Shown here in pieces: positions 50,733-59,238 of a stretch of 60,957 nucleotides of DNA. Under the pieces are notes generated by a model. It did not search any database. It had not been told where the DNA came from and worked only from the letters and a program-made list of their open reading frames with translations. The DNA is from Methanothrix sp. (lineage in GTDB: Archaea; Halobacteriota; Methanosarcinia; Methanotrichales; Methanotrichaceae). Location of the stretch: positions 1-60,957 of the forward strand of contig NZ_JAOAKP010000004.1 in assembly GCF_026419855.1 (NCBI RefSeq), in the 5' to 3' direction. Within the stretch, counting starts at the first letter, position 1, and each line of letters starts with the position of its first letter. The position numbers were made by a program, and so were the translations under genes.

Positions 50733-50966
50733 ATGAAAGGATTCATAATGATAAATGTCGAGCCAGGCTCTGAGAAGCAGGTTTTCGACTCCCTTCAGAG
50801 GATCAGAGACATACGGGAGGTCGTGCCAGTTTACGGTGAGTACGACTTCATAGCGATAGCAGATGTAGAGGCGATATCTGATCTTAACAGAATAGTTCTA
50901 TCGGTTCGCGAGATACCCAGCGTGACGAACACAAGAACGATACTCGGCATGGAGCTAAAGTTCTAG
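50733..50966 (+). CDS. Stand-alone Lrp/AsnC effector (RAM) domain protein
   Basis: 77 residues. Only the ligand-binding RAM domain of the Lrp/AsnC family: GFIMINVEPGSEKQVFDSLQ, VVPVYGEYDFIAIADV and a C-terminal VTNTRTILGMELKF. No DNA-binding helix. Such proteins form oligomers that bind amino acids and may modulate full-length Lrp proteins. ATG 50733 gives the family start (MKGFIMINV). Its stop abuts the ATG of the MFS gene. Confidence 0.88.
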   Translation: MKGFIMINVEPGSEKQVFDSLQRIRDIREVVPVYGEYDFIAIADVEAISDLNRIVLSVREIPSVTNTRTILGMELKF

Positions 50967-52121
50967 ATGGCAGATCTTCCCAGGAGCATATTCCCACTGT
51001 ACCTGTCCGTATTCGTCTCAGTACTGGGATTCTCGCTGGTGGCGCCGATATTCCCTTTGTACGTCCTGGATCTGGGGGCAACCCACCTCATGCTGGGGAT
51101 AATAGTCTCCGTTTACGGTGCGGTTCAGCTGCTGACGCAGATGCCTGCCGGCAGGCTCTCAGATCTCAGGGGGAGAAAGCCGGTTCTTCTCATCGGTCTC
51201 CTGACGTTTGCGATAATGCCGCTGCTCTACATTTATGCATCAAATGCGTATCAGCTCCTCCTGATAAGAATCTTCGGCGGCATAGGGGCTTCGATGGTCT
51301 GGCCGGTCGCCATGGCCCTCATAGTGGACTGTGTTGATCCATCCCACAGAGGTCTTGCGATGGGCTGGTACAACGCATCATTCTACTCCGCCGTTGCTGT
51401 GGGCCCGGTCATCGGAAGTCTCCTCTATGGAAGCTTTGGAATAAAAGCGCCATTCGTCTTCTGGAGCGTGTTCGCAGCCGTAGCTCTTCTCATAGTGGTT
51501 TTTGTCGTCAGAGAGCCGCCAGTCAGGAGCGGTATGCTGTCCACAAATCCACGAAGATCTAGGCTGATCATAGATGGATCCATGATCACATTCATCATAT
51601 GCTGCAGCGTGGTGATGCTCCCAGGCCTGATAGGAGGATTCAACATGACGCTGCTGCCGGAGCTGGCGCTGAGCGTGGGGGTGGGCGTCTCTCATCTGGG
51701 CATCCTGTATCTGGCATACGCTGGCACCAATGCTCTTTCCAATATTTACTTCGGAAGGGCAGCAGATACCGGCCATCGCAGGCTTCTCATAAGCGGTGGA
51801 TGCATCGGCTGCGCTCTTGGATTCGCCGCGCTCGGCCATGGCCCAGGCCTTCTTCCGCAGTTCTTTGCTATGGCGCTTCTCGGCCTGAGCTCCGGCATGT
51901 GCACACCCGCAGCAGCTGTGGTGGTCTCAGATGTCACAAGCCCCGAAAGGAGGGGGGAGATCTTTGGGATCTTCAACACCTCCAGGATGCTGGGGGTTGT
52001 CATAGGCCCGATAATAGCCGGCCTCACAGCAGATCTCAGCGGCCTGGCGGGGGCCCTAATGGCATTCCTGATTGTGACACTGATGATCTCAGCCATGACG
52101 CTGAGCCTGAGGGAGATATGA
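50967..52121 (+). CDS. MFS transporter
   Basis: 384 residues, twelve predicted hydrophobic segments. The MFS signature between helices 2 and 3 reads GRLSDLRGRKPVLLIG near residue 67, with a related copy in the second half, GRAADTGHRRLLISGG near 258. Probably a drug- or metabolite-efflux type proton-coupled carrier; the substrate is unknown. It directly follows the RAM-domain gene, which may mean amino-acid-linked control. Confidence 0.9.
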   Translation: MADLPRSIFPLYLSVFVSVLGFSLVAPIFPLYVLDLGATHLMLGIIVSVYGAVQLLTQMPAGRLSDLRGRKPVLLIGLLTFAIMPLLYIYASNAYQLLLIRIFGGIGASMVWPVAMALIVDCVDPSHRGLAMGWYNASFYSAVAVGPVIGSLLYGSFGIKAPFVFWSVFAAVALLIVVFVVREPPVRSGMLSTNPRRSRLIIDGSMITFIICCSVVMLPGLIGGFNMTLLPELALSVGVGVSHLGILYLAYAGTNALSNIYFGRAADTGHRRLLISGGCIGCALGFAALGHGPGLLPQFFAMALLGLSSGMCTPAAAVVVSDVTSPERRGEIFGIFNTSRMLGVVIGPIIAGLTADLSGLAGALMAFLIVTLMISAMTLSLREI

Positions 52122-52485
52122 CATTCGGAACAGGTTTACCAGCCTGCGGGCTGCTGGGGTTCCTGTTTACATATTGATGCCCCTTCGGGAGGCAGGTCCG
52201 TCTCCTTCAGGGGGCGAGGGGCCGCACAGATCGACAGAGATAAATTGCGTGAAGGTTCATAACATTTTAAGAATCTGATCGTGGGTTTGATAACCGAAAA
52301 GATCTGTCAGGAACTGCCATTGCATGAATCCTGCGATGCAACCTGCTCCAGAGGAGTGCTGAGCGTACATGGCCCAGAATGCATGGCTGGCAATAAACCA
52401 TATGAGTCTTAACGAGAGGATCATCGCAGGGCATGAAAATTCTGGGAGCTCTGTGGCGGGCGTCTGATAAAATAGGGGTGATGGC
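52122..52485. other. Gene-free spacer
   Basis: 364 bp between the MFS gene and ubiX. It contains small GC hairpins (GCCCCTTCGGGAGGC near 52180-52195 and CCCTTCAGGGGG near 52210-52225), which could end transcription of the MFS unit. I see no gene or known repeat in the rest. Confidence 0.4.
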
Positions 52486-53076
52486 GTGGAGATCGTTCTG
52501 GGGATAAGTGGCGCATCTGGTGTTGTGTATGGAACAAGGCTGCTTGAGGTTCTGCGTGAGCGCTGCTTTGTAAACCTCATAGTCACCGAGGCCGCAAGAA
52601 AGATCCTAGAGATAGAGGGCGATCGACCCTACAGAGATGTGATCTCTCTGGCGGATCGCGTATTCGAGCCGGACGATCTCACATCGCCCATCGCAAGTGG
52701 CTCCTATCTTTTCGACGCGATGGTTGTGGCCCCATGCAGCATGAGAACGATGGCTGCGATAGCCTGCGGCATATCGGACACGCTCATCGTCAGGGTGGCT
52801 GATGTCTGCTTAAAGCAAAGGAGACCGCTTGTCCTGGTGCCAAGGGAGTCTCCGCTGAGCATCATACACCTCAGAAACATGCTCGCAGTCTCAGAGGCAG
52901 GAGGCATCGTACTTCCGGCATCGCCATCATTCTACTCCAGGCCCAGAAGCGTTGAGAACCTGGTGGACACGGTGGTCTGCAGAATTCTGGACGTTCTGGG
53001 TATAGATAACAGCATATCGCCCAGATGGCGCGGTTCCGGTGGAAATGCTTATAATGATACGGGTGAAGAGCGGTAG
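52486..53076 (+). CDS. ubiX: Flavin prenyltransferase UbiX
   Basis: 196 residues. Makes prenylated FMN, the cofactor of UbiD decarboxylases. Family motifs: IVLGISGASGVVYGTRLLEVL at the N-terminus (FMN phosphate loop), GSYLFDAMVVAPCSMRTMAAIACG near 75 and LVLVPRESPLSIIHLRNML near 118. Starts with GTG 52486 with GGGGTGAT four bases upstream. No ubiD is in the window. The tail after residue 180 is Gly/Asn-rich and not conserved. Confidence 0.94.
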   Translation: MEIVLGISGASGVVYGTRLLEVLRERCFVNLIVTEAARKILEIEGDRPYRDVISLADRVFEPDDLTSPIASGSYLFDAMVVAPCSMRTMAAIACGISDTLIVRVADVCLKQRRPLVLVPRESPLSIIHLRNMLAVSEAGGIVLPASPSFYSRPRSVENLVDTVVCRILDVLGIDNSISPRWRGSGGNAYNDTGEER

Positions 53077-53088
53077 TGGGTGAATTGA

Positions 53089-53274
53089 ATGAAGTGTCAA
53101 CTCTGTGGGGTGGAGAAGGAGACATTTCCTGTAAAGGCTAAGCAGGTGACGATCTTTGGTCCCAAGGATACTACGTTCTACATCTGCCAGGAGTGTCTGG
53201 AGCTGAGCCATCAGGCATACCTCGACAAGGAGTTCCTGCTGGTAAAGGCAGGGACAGGCGGAAAGGGACACTGA
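53089..53274 (+). CDS. Small zinc-ribbon protein
   Basis: 61 residues with two C-x2-C knuckles: KCQLCGVEK at the start and YICQECLELS near 32, which together would bind one zinc ion. The rest is basic at the C-terminus (KAGTGGKGH). GGTGA is five bases before ATG 53089. Twelve bases separate it from the ubiX stop, so it is likely cotranscribed. Function unknown; the size suits a nucleic-acid or protein adaptor. Confidence 0.75.
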   Translation: MKCQLCGVEKETFPVKAKQVTIFGPKDTTFYICQECLELSHQAYLDKEFLLVKAGTGGKGH

Positions 53275-53386
53275 TGCATCTCCAGCCCAGCGCCCGCCTA
53301 TGGAACATGCCAGGGGAATGCAATTGTTAACAATAAACTTAAGTATGATTCAGTCCTGGAGACCGAATGCAATCTTATAAATCACC

Positions 53387-55003
53387 ATGGGGATTGATAC
53401 TTTGACACCTTTTATAGAGATCAAGGATCTGACCGTTCGGTTCGGTGATCTTGAGGTTCTGAGCAATATAAATCTCGAGATCGAGGAGGGTGAGTCTGTA
53501 GGGATCCTGGGCAGGAGCGGCGCGGGCAAGAGCGTTCTGATGCACGTCCTGAGAGGGGTCGAGGTATTTCCAGGCATAAGCGGGAGTGTTGTTTACAACA
53601 TCGCAATCTGCGACCGCTGCAGCTATGTCGAGCCGCCGAGCAGGGTGGGCAGGCAGTGCAGGTGTGGTGGCACTTTTAAGGCATCCAAGGCAGATTTCGC
53701 AAAGCTTGGGCTGAACGATCCTCTCAGGAGGGCGGTTGCCAGGCGAATCGCCATAATGCTCCAGAGGACATTTGCACTCTATGGCGATGAGAGGGTGATC
53801 GTGAACGTAATGAGGGCTGTGGAGGACACCGGCGAGACGATCAGCGTTCACAAGGCAGCAGATCTCCTCGACGAGGTCAATCTCTCGCACAGGATGATGC
53901 ACGTTGCGAGGGAGCTCAGCGGCGGCGAGAAGCAGAGGGTCGTGCTGGCAAGACAGCTCGCAAAATCGCCGATGCTTCTCCTCGCGGATGAGCCGACAGG
54001 GACCCTGGATCCGGCGACCGCAGCTCTGGTCCATGACTCCATAAAAAGGGCTGTCAGGGATTTCAAGATGACCATGGTCATCACCAGCCACTGGCAGGAT
54101 GTCATGGTGGATCTGGCGGACAGGGCGATACTTCTCGATCACGGGAAGATACAGGCCATAGGTGAGCCCAGAAAGATAGCCGATCAGTTCATCGCCATGG
54201 CAGGAGAGGTCGGGAAGAGAGAGCCGGTCGCTGTCGGCGAGCCGATAATCCGGGCCGTAAACCTCTCCAAGAGATACATCAGCATAGATCGCGGCGTGGT
54301 CAAGGCTGTAGATAATGTCTCCTTTGAGGTCTATGAGAGGGAGATCTTCGGCATAGTGGGCGTTAGCGGCGGCGGAAAGACGACGCTCTCGAAGATAATC
54401 AGCGGGCTCATAACTCCTACTAGCGGGTTCGCGTTTGTCAGGGTCGGAGATGAATGGGTGGATATGACTCTGCTTGGGGCAGATGGCCGGGGCAGGGCCA
54501 CGAAGTATATCGGTGTCCTGCACCAGGAGTACACACTCTACCCATACAGGACCGTCATAGAGAACCTGACAGAAGCCATAGGGCTCTCGCTTCCGTATGA
54601 GCTGGGCGAGAGGAAAGCGATTCACACGCTCACAACCGTCGGATTCACAGAGGACGAGGCCGAGATGGTCCTGAACAAGTATCCGGACGAGCTGAGTGAG
54701 GGTGAGCGCCACAGGGTCGCCATGGCTCAGGTCCTCATTAAGGAGCCCAGGATAGTTGTTCTCGATGAGCCCACTGGCACGATGGATCCCATAACGAAGA
54801 TAGAGGTGAGCAAGTCCATTCTCAGCGCAAGGGAGGAGCTGGAGGAGACCTTTGTCATAGTGAGCCATGACATGGACTTCGTCAACAACGTGTGCGATCG
54901 CGCTATGCTTATGAGGAACGGAAGGGTGGTATCTATCGGCGCTCCGGCAGATGTCCTGAAGCTGCTCACAAAAGAGGAGGAGCGCGAGATGCTGGGGAGC
55001 TGA
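53387..55003 (+). CDS. atwA: Methyl-coenzyme M reductase activation component A2
   Basis: 538 residues. Two ABC ATPase domains in one chain, no membrane part. NBD1: Walker A LGRSGAGKSVLMHVL near 41, signature ELSGGEKQRVVLARQLA near 180, Walker B LLLADEPTGTLDP. NBD2: Walker A VGVSGGGKTTLSKII near 325, signature ELSEGERHRVAMAQVLI, Walker B IVVLDEPTGTMDP. A cysteine insert in NBD1 (CDRCSY ... CRCGG, residues about 74-94) looks like a zinc or Fe-S knuckle. Component A2 (AtwA) is required for ATP-dependent reductive activation of MCR. First gene of the marker operon; mmp3 follows after 42 bp. Confidence 0.95.
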   Translation: MGIDTLTPFIEIKDLTVRFGDLEVLSNINLEIEEGESVGILGRSGAGKSVLMHVLRGVEVFPGISGSVVYNIAICDRCSYVEPPSRVGRQCRCGGTFKASKADFAKLGLNDPLRRAVARRIAIMLQRTFALYGDERVIVNVMRAVEDTGETISVHKAADLLDEVNLSHRMMHVARELSGGEKQRVVLARQLAKSPMLLLADEPTGTLDPATAALVHDSIKRAVRDFKMTMVITSHWQDVMVDLADRAILLDHGKIQAIGEPRKIADQFIAMAGEVGKREPVAVGEPIIRAVNLSKRYISIDRGVVKAVDNVSFEVYEREIFGIVGVSGGGKTTLSKIISGLITPTSGFAFVRVGDEWVDMTLLGADGRGRATKYIGVLHQEYTLYPYRTVIENLTEAIGLSLPYELGERKAIHTLTTVGFTEDEAEMVLNKYPDELSEGERHRVAMAQVLIKEPRIVVLDEPTGTMDPITKIEVSKSILSAREELEETFVIVSHDMDFVNNVCDRAMLMRNGRVVSIGAPADVLKLLTKEEEREMLGS

Positions 55004-55045
55004 TCTCCAGCATTATTGCCGGCATTCCCGGCGGCAAGGAGGCGT

Positions 55046-56575
55046 ATGAGGGTCAGAGTAGATGGGTCGGAGATTGCTCTAAGGGATGGGGCCACTCTGA
55101 GGGAGGCGCTTGAGGCCGCGAACTCCGCAGTATCGCCAGGAGCTGTGATCGGTATAATAAAAGGGCGGGGCGAGAAAGCAAGGGTCACAGACTCCTACTG
55201 GCTTGTCACGACCAAGGGCAGGATAAGGATCGATCTACTGGATACAGGCCTTAAGGACGCATGGCATGAGGCTGTCGAGAGGATAGCGGGTCTGGAGGGG
55301 AGATGGTCTGATTCAGGTGCGGTTGCATTTGGAAACTTTTCATCGTCGATATCTCCGGGCAGAGGCGCATACGAGTACAGCAGATTTGATGTGCTTCTGG
55401 GCGCCAGCGGCTTTGAGAGCGATAAGTCCCAGCTGATATTCATAAAGCGGAGGCACTCCGCAGTCTACGGTGTACCATCTGAGAGCAGGGGTATCCTCGC
55501 AAGGGTCGTCGGCGGGAAGAACATACTTGACAGGCTGGAGAAGAGCGACCGCATAATCAAGGTGGAGCCGATAGTCGAGTGGGAGGATCTGACCGAGAAG
55601 CTTGTCACAGCTGATATGTCGTATCCCCTTGCTGATGGGATGGAGATCTACTCCAGGTTCGAGGTCGATCTGATCCAGGATGCCCCCAAAGGGGCGGAGT
55701 TCTTCCTTGCAGCGACAAAGGATGGAACTCTGAAGATAGACGCGGTCTCGAGCTCCTACATCTCCTCGCATGTCCTCAGGGGCGAGCCTATAGAGTTTGA
55801 GCACAGGGAGCCGCGGCTTGAGGGCGCTGTTACGGTGAGGATCTCCGGGCGTGGACTTGGTCACATATTCATCTACAAGGCCGACAGGACATCCAATCCG
55901 AGCCATTCTGTCGTTGGGAGGGTCACAGCAGGTCTGGACCTGGTGAAGCTCGCATCCCCCGGCCAGCGCATCACTGCGAGGGTCAGACCTGAAAGGTTCA
56001 TGGTGCTGGGCATGCCGCTCAGCGATGCGATGGAGCTTGCCAGGTCGAGGGGCATAGAGCCATCGGTCGATGGCTATACTGGAGATGATGCGGTCGTCAT
56101 CGAGCAGAACCCGCCAACGACCATGGAGGTTTTGAAGGCCGGTAAGGTATCCCTTAAGGCGATACAGTCCTCGAGACTGGTGAGGATAGAACTCTACGAC
56201 GATCTGGCCCCGAAGACCCTGGACTATTTCAGGCATGTTGTGGGGCTCAAGGAGCGGCCGGTGGGACCTCTGCCGGTGTTCTTTGTTTATGAGAACACGG
56301 TTCTGTTCAAGCCGGTGATAGACGCACTAAAGTACAAGGAGCTGCTGCCGGAGAACAAGCCCACGGGTCCCGTGCCTGCAGGATCGATAGGCGTCACAAA
56401 CCAGGTTGCCAAGAGGACAGGACTGGTTGGGGTGAAGTTCGTTGAGGACCGGAGATACGGCCCCTCCGGGGAGAAGTTCGAGGGAACGAATATCATCGGC
56501 AGGGTTATAGATCTTGACAAGCTCAGGGATGTGAAGGAGGGGGAGATCGTGTACGTCATGGAGGAGAAGAGATGA
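55046..56575 (+). CDS. mmp3: Methanogenesis marker protein 3
   Basis: About 509 residues. Mmp3 is found in essentially all methanogens and is a subunit of the purified MCR activation complex in recent structural work. Begins MRVRVDGSEIALRDGATL (ubiquitin-like start). Internally it has cyclophilin-like pieces: ELYDDLAPKTLDYFRHVVGL near 380 and three segments of the form G-x-V ... D near 170 (ILARVVGGKNILDRLEKSDR), 290 (SVVGRVTAGLDLVKLASPGQ) and 485 (NIIGRVIDLDKLRDVKEGE). I find no cysteine in the whole protein, so it should not bind Fe-S itself. ATGA overlap with mmp6. Confidence 0.93.
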   Translation: MRVRVDGSEIALRDGATLREALEAANSAVSPGAVIGIIKGRGEKARVTDSYWLVTTKGRIRIDLLDTGLKDAWHEAVERIAGLEGRWSDSGAVAFGNFSSSISPGRGAYEYSRFDVLLGASGFESDKSQLIFIKRRHSAVYGVPSESRGILARVVGGKNILDRLEKSDRIIKVEPIVEWEDLTEKLVTADMSYPLADGMEIYSRFEVDLIQDAPKGAEFFLAATKDGTLKIDAVSSSYISSHVLRGEPIEFEHREPRLEGAVTVRISGRGLGHIFIYKADRTSNPSHSVVGRVTAGLDLVKLASPGQRITARVRPERFMVLGMPLSDAMELARSRGIEPSVDGYTGDDAVVIEQNPPTTMEVLKAGKVSLKAIQSSRLVRIELYDDLAPKTLDYFRHVVGLKERPVGPLPVFFVYENTVLFKPVIDALKYKELLPENKPTGPVPAGSIGVTNQVAKRTGLVGVKFVEDRRYGPSGEKFEGTNIIGRVIDLDKLRDVKEGEIVYVMEEKR

Positions 56576-56997
56576 GGGTTACAAAGTATGTGATAACATC
56601 TCCGGAGTCTGAGATCCTCCCCTCTGATATCGCCATGCACATCTACGGATCGAAGCGCGACGTCCATGTGAAGGAGACATGCTTCGGAGTGATCATAAAC
56701 GGTGAGAAGGACGAGATCGATGATCTCGTAAAGGAGATACGGGCCATGGATCCGAACGGGATCTTCATAAAGGACCGTGGATTTCCACCAGGAGATCCGA
56801 GAAGATGCCGTGGGCACCGTGGTGGCGGGCCGAGGCCTGGCTTCTTCATGCTGGAGTGCGAGTCGAAGATGCTACCAATGATATCAAGAGCACTCGAGGC
56901 AGAGAGCAGGAACGAGCCCATCCCAGAGGCTGCCCCTAAGAAGATGCCCGTGAGCATGGAAAGACTTGTAGAGATTATTAAGGATGAGTTTGCCTGA
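56572..56997 (+). CDS. mmp6: Methanogenesis marker protein 6
   Basis: 141 residues. Recognised by TKYVITSPESEILPSDIA, KETCFGVIINGEKDEID, MDPNGIFIKDRGFPPGDPRR and the basic RRCRGHRGGGPRPGFFMLE segment near 78. Three cysteines (TCF, RRCRG, LECES) may matter for metal or redox work, but no standard cluster motif is formed. Starts by a 4-base ATGA overlap with mmp3 and is 9 bp before mmp5, so strictly cotranscribed. Molecular role not known; its context points to MCR maturation. Confidence 0.92.
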   Translation: MRVTKYVITSPESEILPSDIAMHIYGSKRDVHVKETCFGVIINGEKDEIDDLVKEIRAMDPNGIFIKDRGFPPGDPRRCRGHRGGGPRPGFFMLECESKMLPMISRALEAESRNEPIPEAAPKKMPVSMERLVEIIKDEFA

Positions 56998-57006
56998 GGT
57001 ATCCTG

Positions 57007-57444
57007 ATGGTCAAAGTCATTGTCTACCCCCCCACAAGCACAATCCTCGCGGATCTCGTCGACAGGATGGGGCACGAGCCCCTTGTGATAGCGAACGAGA
57101 TCAGAAAGAAGATAGACACGCCGAGCCTTGAATCCCCTCCGCTGAACATCACACCCGAGGACCCGAAGAAGGGCTTGAAATACGCTGCTGTAGATGTTCC
57201 ATCAGGTGTTCGCGGGCGGATGTCTCTGATAGGCCCGATGATAGATGAGGCAGAGGCTGCGATAATAGTTGAGGATAACAACTGTCTCGTGGGATGCACT
57301 GGATGTGCCAGGACGAATGAGCTCACCAGGCTGCTGATAAAGATCAAGGGCATCCCGTTCATAGAGCTGAAGTACCCGAGAGACGATGGAGAGGCCAGGC
57401 GATTCGTTCATGAGATCAGGATGTTCCTGGAGGGGCTCAAATGA
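57007..57444 (+). CDS. mmp5: Methanogenesis marker protein 5
   Basis: 145 residues. Family segments [30 protein letters not shown]-type stretch ([20 protein letters not shown]) and [23 protein letters not shown]. The last contains C-x3-C-x2-C, which could hold an iron-sulfur cluster, although the protein is not a radical SAM barrel. Lies 9 bp after mmp6 and overlaps mmp15 by four bases. Role unproven; neighbours suggest electron transfer or cofactor handling in MCR activation. Confidence 0.92.
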   Translation: MVKVIVYPPTSTILADLVDRMGHEPLVIANEIRKKIDTPSLESPPLNITPEDPKKGLKYAAVDVPSGVRGRMSLIGPMIDEAEAAIIVEDNNCLVGCTGCARTNELTRLLIKIKGIPFIELKYPRDDGEARRFVHEIRMFLEGLK

Positions 57445-58667
57445 TCAGAATTGCCCAGCTTTCATGCGGCGCTGAGTACAGCGGCATCCAGAGTGAGCTC
57501 GAGCGGGCTGCAGAGATCGTGGGCGCGAAGATGATTTCGCCCGAGGTCTCGCTCGATGATGTGATGGATGTGGAGAGGCGCTTCGGCGTATCGGTTCCGA
57601 GTGGGGACCTCAATCTGATCATGGCAAGAGCGACCAGGCTGGTACAGAACCCGGAGCTCGCAGATGCTGTTTTCATCGCGACATGCTTCAGGTGCGCGGA
57701 GGGCGCTATTGTCCGGGGCGAGGTGAGACGTTACATCCATGAGCATTCCAGGCTACCGGTATTGAGCTACTCGTTCACAGAGAGGACAACAGCAGAGACT
57801 CTTCTGACGAGAATGGAGGCTCTGGTGACGACGGCCAGGATGAGAGGACTGCTTGCCAGGGAGCGGCAGACAGGTCTCACAGCCGGCATAGACTCCGGCT
57901 CGACCACCACAAAGGCAGTGATAATGCGCGACAACCAGATCATAGGCACCGGCTGGGTCCCCACAACAGAGGTCATAAAGAGCGCAGAGGAGGCATTCCA
58001 GCAGGCTCTCCAGGAGTCGGGGGTGAAGCGCGAGGAGATCCAGGGCATAGGTGTCACAGGCTACGGCAGATTCCTCGTCGGCAAGCACTTCGATGCAAAG
58101 CTGGTCCAGGAGGAGATCACGGTTAACTCCAAGGGTGCTGTCTTCCTGGCGAACGCCCAGAAGGGGCCTGCCACTGTGATCGACATTGGCGGGATGGATA
58201 ACAAGGCGATATCTGTGCAGGACGGCGTGCCCGGAAGCTTCACGATGGGCGGGATATGTGCAGGTGCCTCCGGAAGATTCCTTGAGCTCACCGCGAGGAG
58301 GCTGGGCGTGAACATAACAGACCTGGGCAAGCTCGCGTTGAAGGGATCGTACAAGAACGTGCCTATGAACAGCTACTGCATAGTCTTCGGCACGCAGAGC
58401 CTGGTCAACAGCCTCTCGAAGGGCGCGCGGCCGGAGGATGTCGCGATGGCTGCCTGCCACAGCGTAGCAGAGCAGGTCTTCGAGCAGCAGCTCCAGGAGG
58501 TGGAAGTTAAGCAGCCGGTGATCATGGTCGGCGGCACATCACTCATTGAGGGGCTGCCAAGAGCGATGGAGGATCTGCTGGGGATAGATGTCATCGTTCC
58601 GAGCCATGCCCAGTACATCGGCGCTGTCGGTGCCGCGCTGCTCGTCTCCGGCATGCTGGAGGTCTGA
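57441..58667 (+). CDS. mmp15: Methanogenesis marker protein 15 (HgdC/BadF-type ATPase)
   Basis: 408 residues. The C-terminal 260 residues are an ASKHA-fold ATPase like the activators of 2-hydroxyacyl-CoA dehydratase and benzoyl-CoA reductase: [15 protein letters not shown] near 150, [38 protein letters not shown] near 275 and [12 protein letters not shown] near 315, [11 protein letters not shown] near 365. The two cysteines sit where HgdC dimers bind a bridging [4Fe-4S] cluster. The N-terminal 145 residues are methanogen-specific, with ATCFRCAEG near 74. A low-potential, ATP-gated electron donor role is an inference. Confidence 0.93.
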   Translation: MIRIAQLSCGAEYSGIQSELERAAEIVGAKMISPEVSLDDVMDVERRFGVSVPSGDLNLIMARATRLVQNPELADAVFIATCFRCAEGAIVRGEVRRYIHEHSRLPVLSYSFTERTTAETLLTRMEALVTTARMRGLLARERQTGLTAGIDSGSTTTKAVIMRDNQIIGTGWVPTTEVIKSAEEAFQQALQESGVKREEIQGIGVTGYGRFLVGKHFDAKLVQEEITVNSKGAVFLANAQKGPATVIDIGGMDNKAISVQDGVPGSFTMGGICAGASGRFLELTARRLGVNITDLGKLALKGSYKNVPMNSYCIVFGTQSLVNSLSKGARPEDVAMAACHSVAEQVFEQQLQEVEVKQPVIMVGGTSLIEGLPRAMEDLLGIDVIVPSHAQYIGAVGAALLVSGMLEV

Positions 58668-58668
58668 T

Positions 58669-59238
58669 ATGGATCCTCTCGAGGTCTACAAGGTGGAGGC
58701 TCCGGGAGAGGAGTTCGGCGCTGCTAAGTACCGCGAGATCATACTCGACATACTCCAGGACCTCGGCCTGGTCAGATCCATAGGCAGGCTCTATGTTTAC
58801 ATCGATATAGAAAAGCCGTATTTTGCCGTTTACGGCATGCTGCGCGGCTCGCTTCCGCCTCTGCGTGTTGGCGATGTTGCCGATGTTGTCAGGACTCAGG
58901 AAGGTTATCAGGTAAAGGTGAACGAGGAGGAGCATCTCGCCGACATGCTCAGGGTACTGTGGGAGAAGTACGGGCGCGACAAGGTGGAGCAGCCGGACAG
59001 GGATCTCCTCACAATATCTTCTGATGTAAGCCCGGCAGATCTGATCGTGACGGATGTGGATGCTGAGTTCAGAAGAGACCTCACCGATGCCCTGATAAGA
59101 ATAGCGCCTGAGGGCTTCAGGAACAGGCGGAACGAGATGACAGAGAACTCCTTCCTCTTCATCGCCTCTGAGGAGACGATAACACCGGAGCTGATCGAGG
59201 AGGTCAGGGAGAAGATAAGGGGTATGGAGAATGCTTGA
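58669..59238 (+). CDS. mmp17: Methanogenesis marker protein 17
   Basis: 189 residues. Begins MDPLEVYKVEAPGEEFGAAK; further segments LRVGDVADVVRTQEGYQVKV, VSPADLIVTDVDAEFRRDL and GFRNRRNEMTENSFLFIASEE. No cysteine and no known catalytic motif. A subunit of the MCR activation complex seen in recent structures, by family identity. One base separates it from the mmp15 stop; it overlaps mmp7 by eight bases, so stoichiometric translation with its partners is likely. Confidence 0.92.
   Translation: MDPLEVYKVEAPGEEFGAAKYREIILDILQDLGLVRSIGRLYVYIDIEKPYFAVYGMLRGSLPPLRVGDVADVVRTQEGYQVKVNEEEHLADMLRVLWEKYGRDKVEQPDRDLLTISSDVSPADLIVTDVDAEFRRDLTDALIRIAPEGFRNRRNEMTENSFLFIASEETITPELIEEVREKIRGMENA

Noticed and set aside
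53375-54868. Long antisense open frame (nearly 500 codons) opposite atwA
   Set aside because: It mirrors the codon structure of the GC-rich atwA gene, has no homology-like motifs and no start signals; the plus-strand protein has clear ABC motifs.
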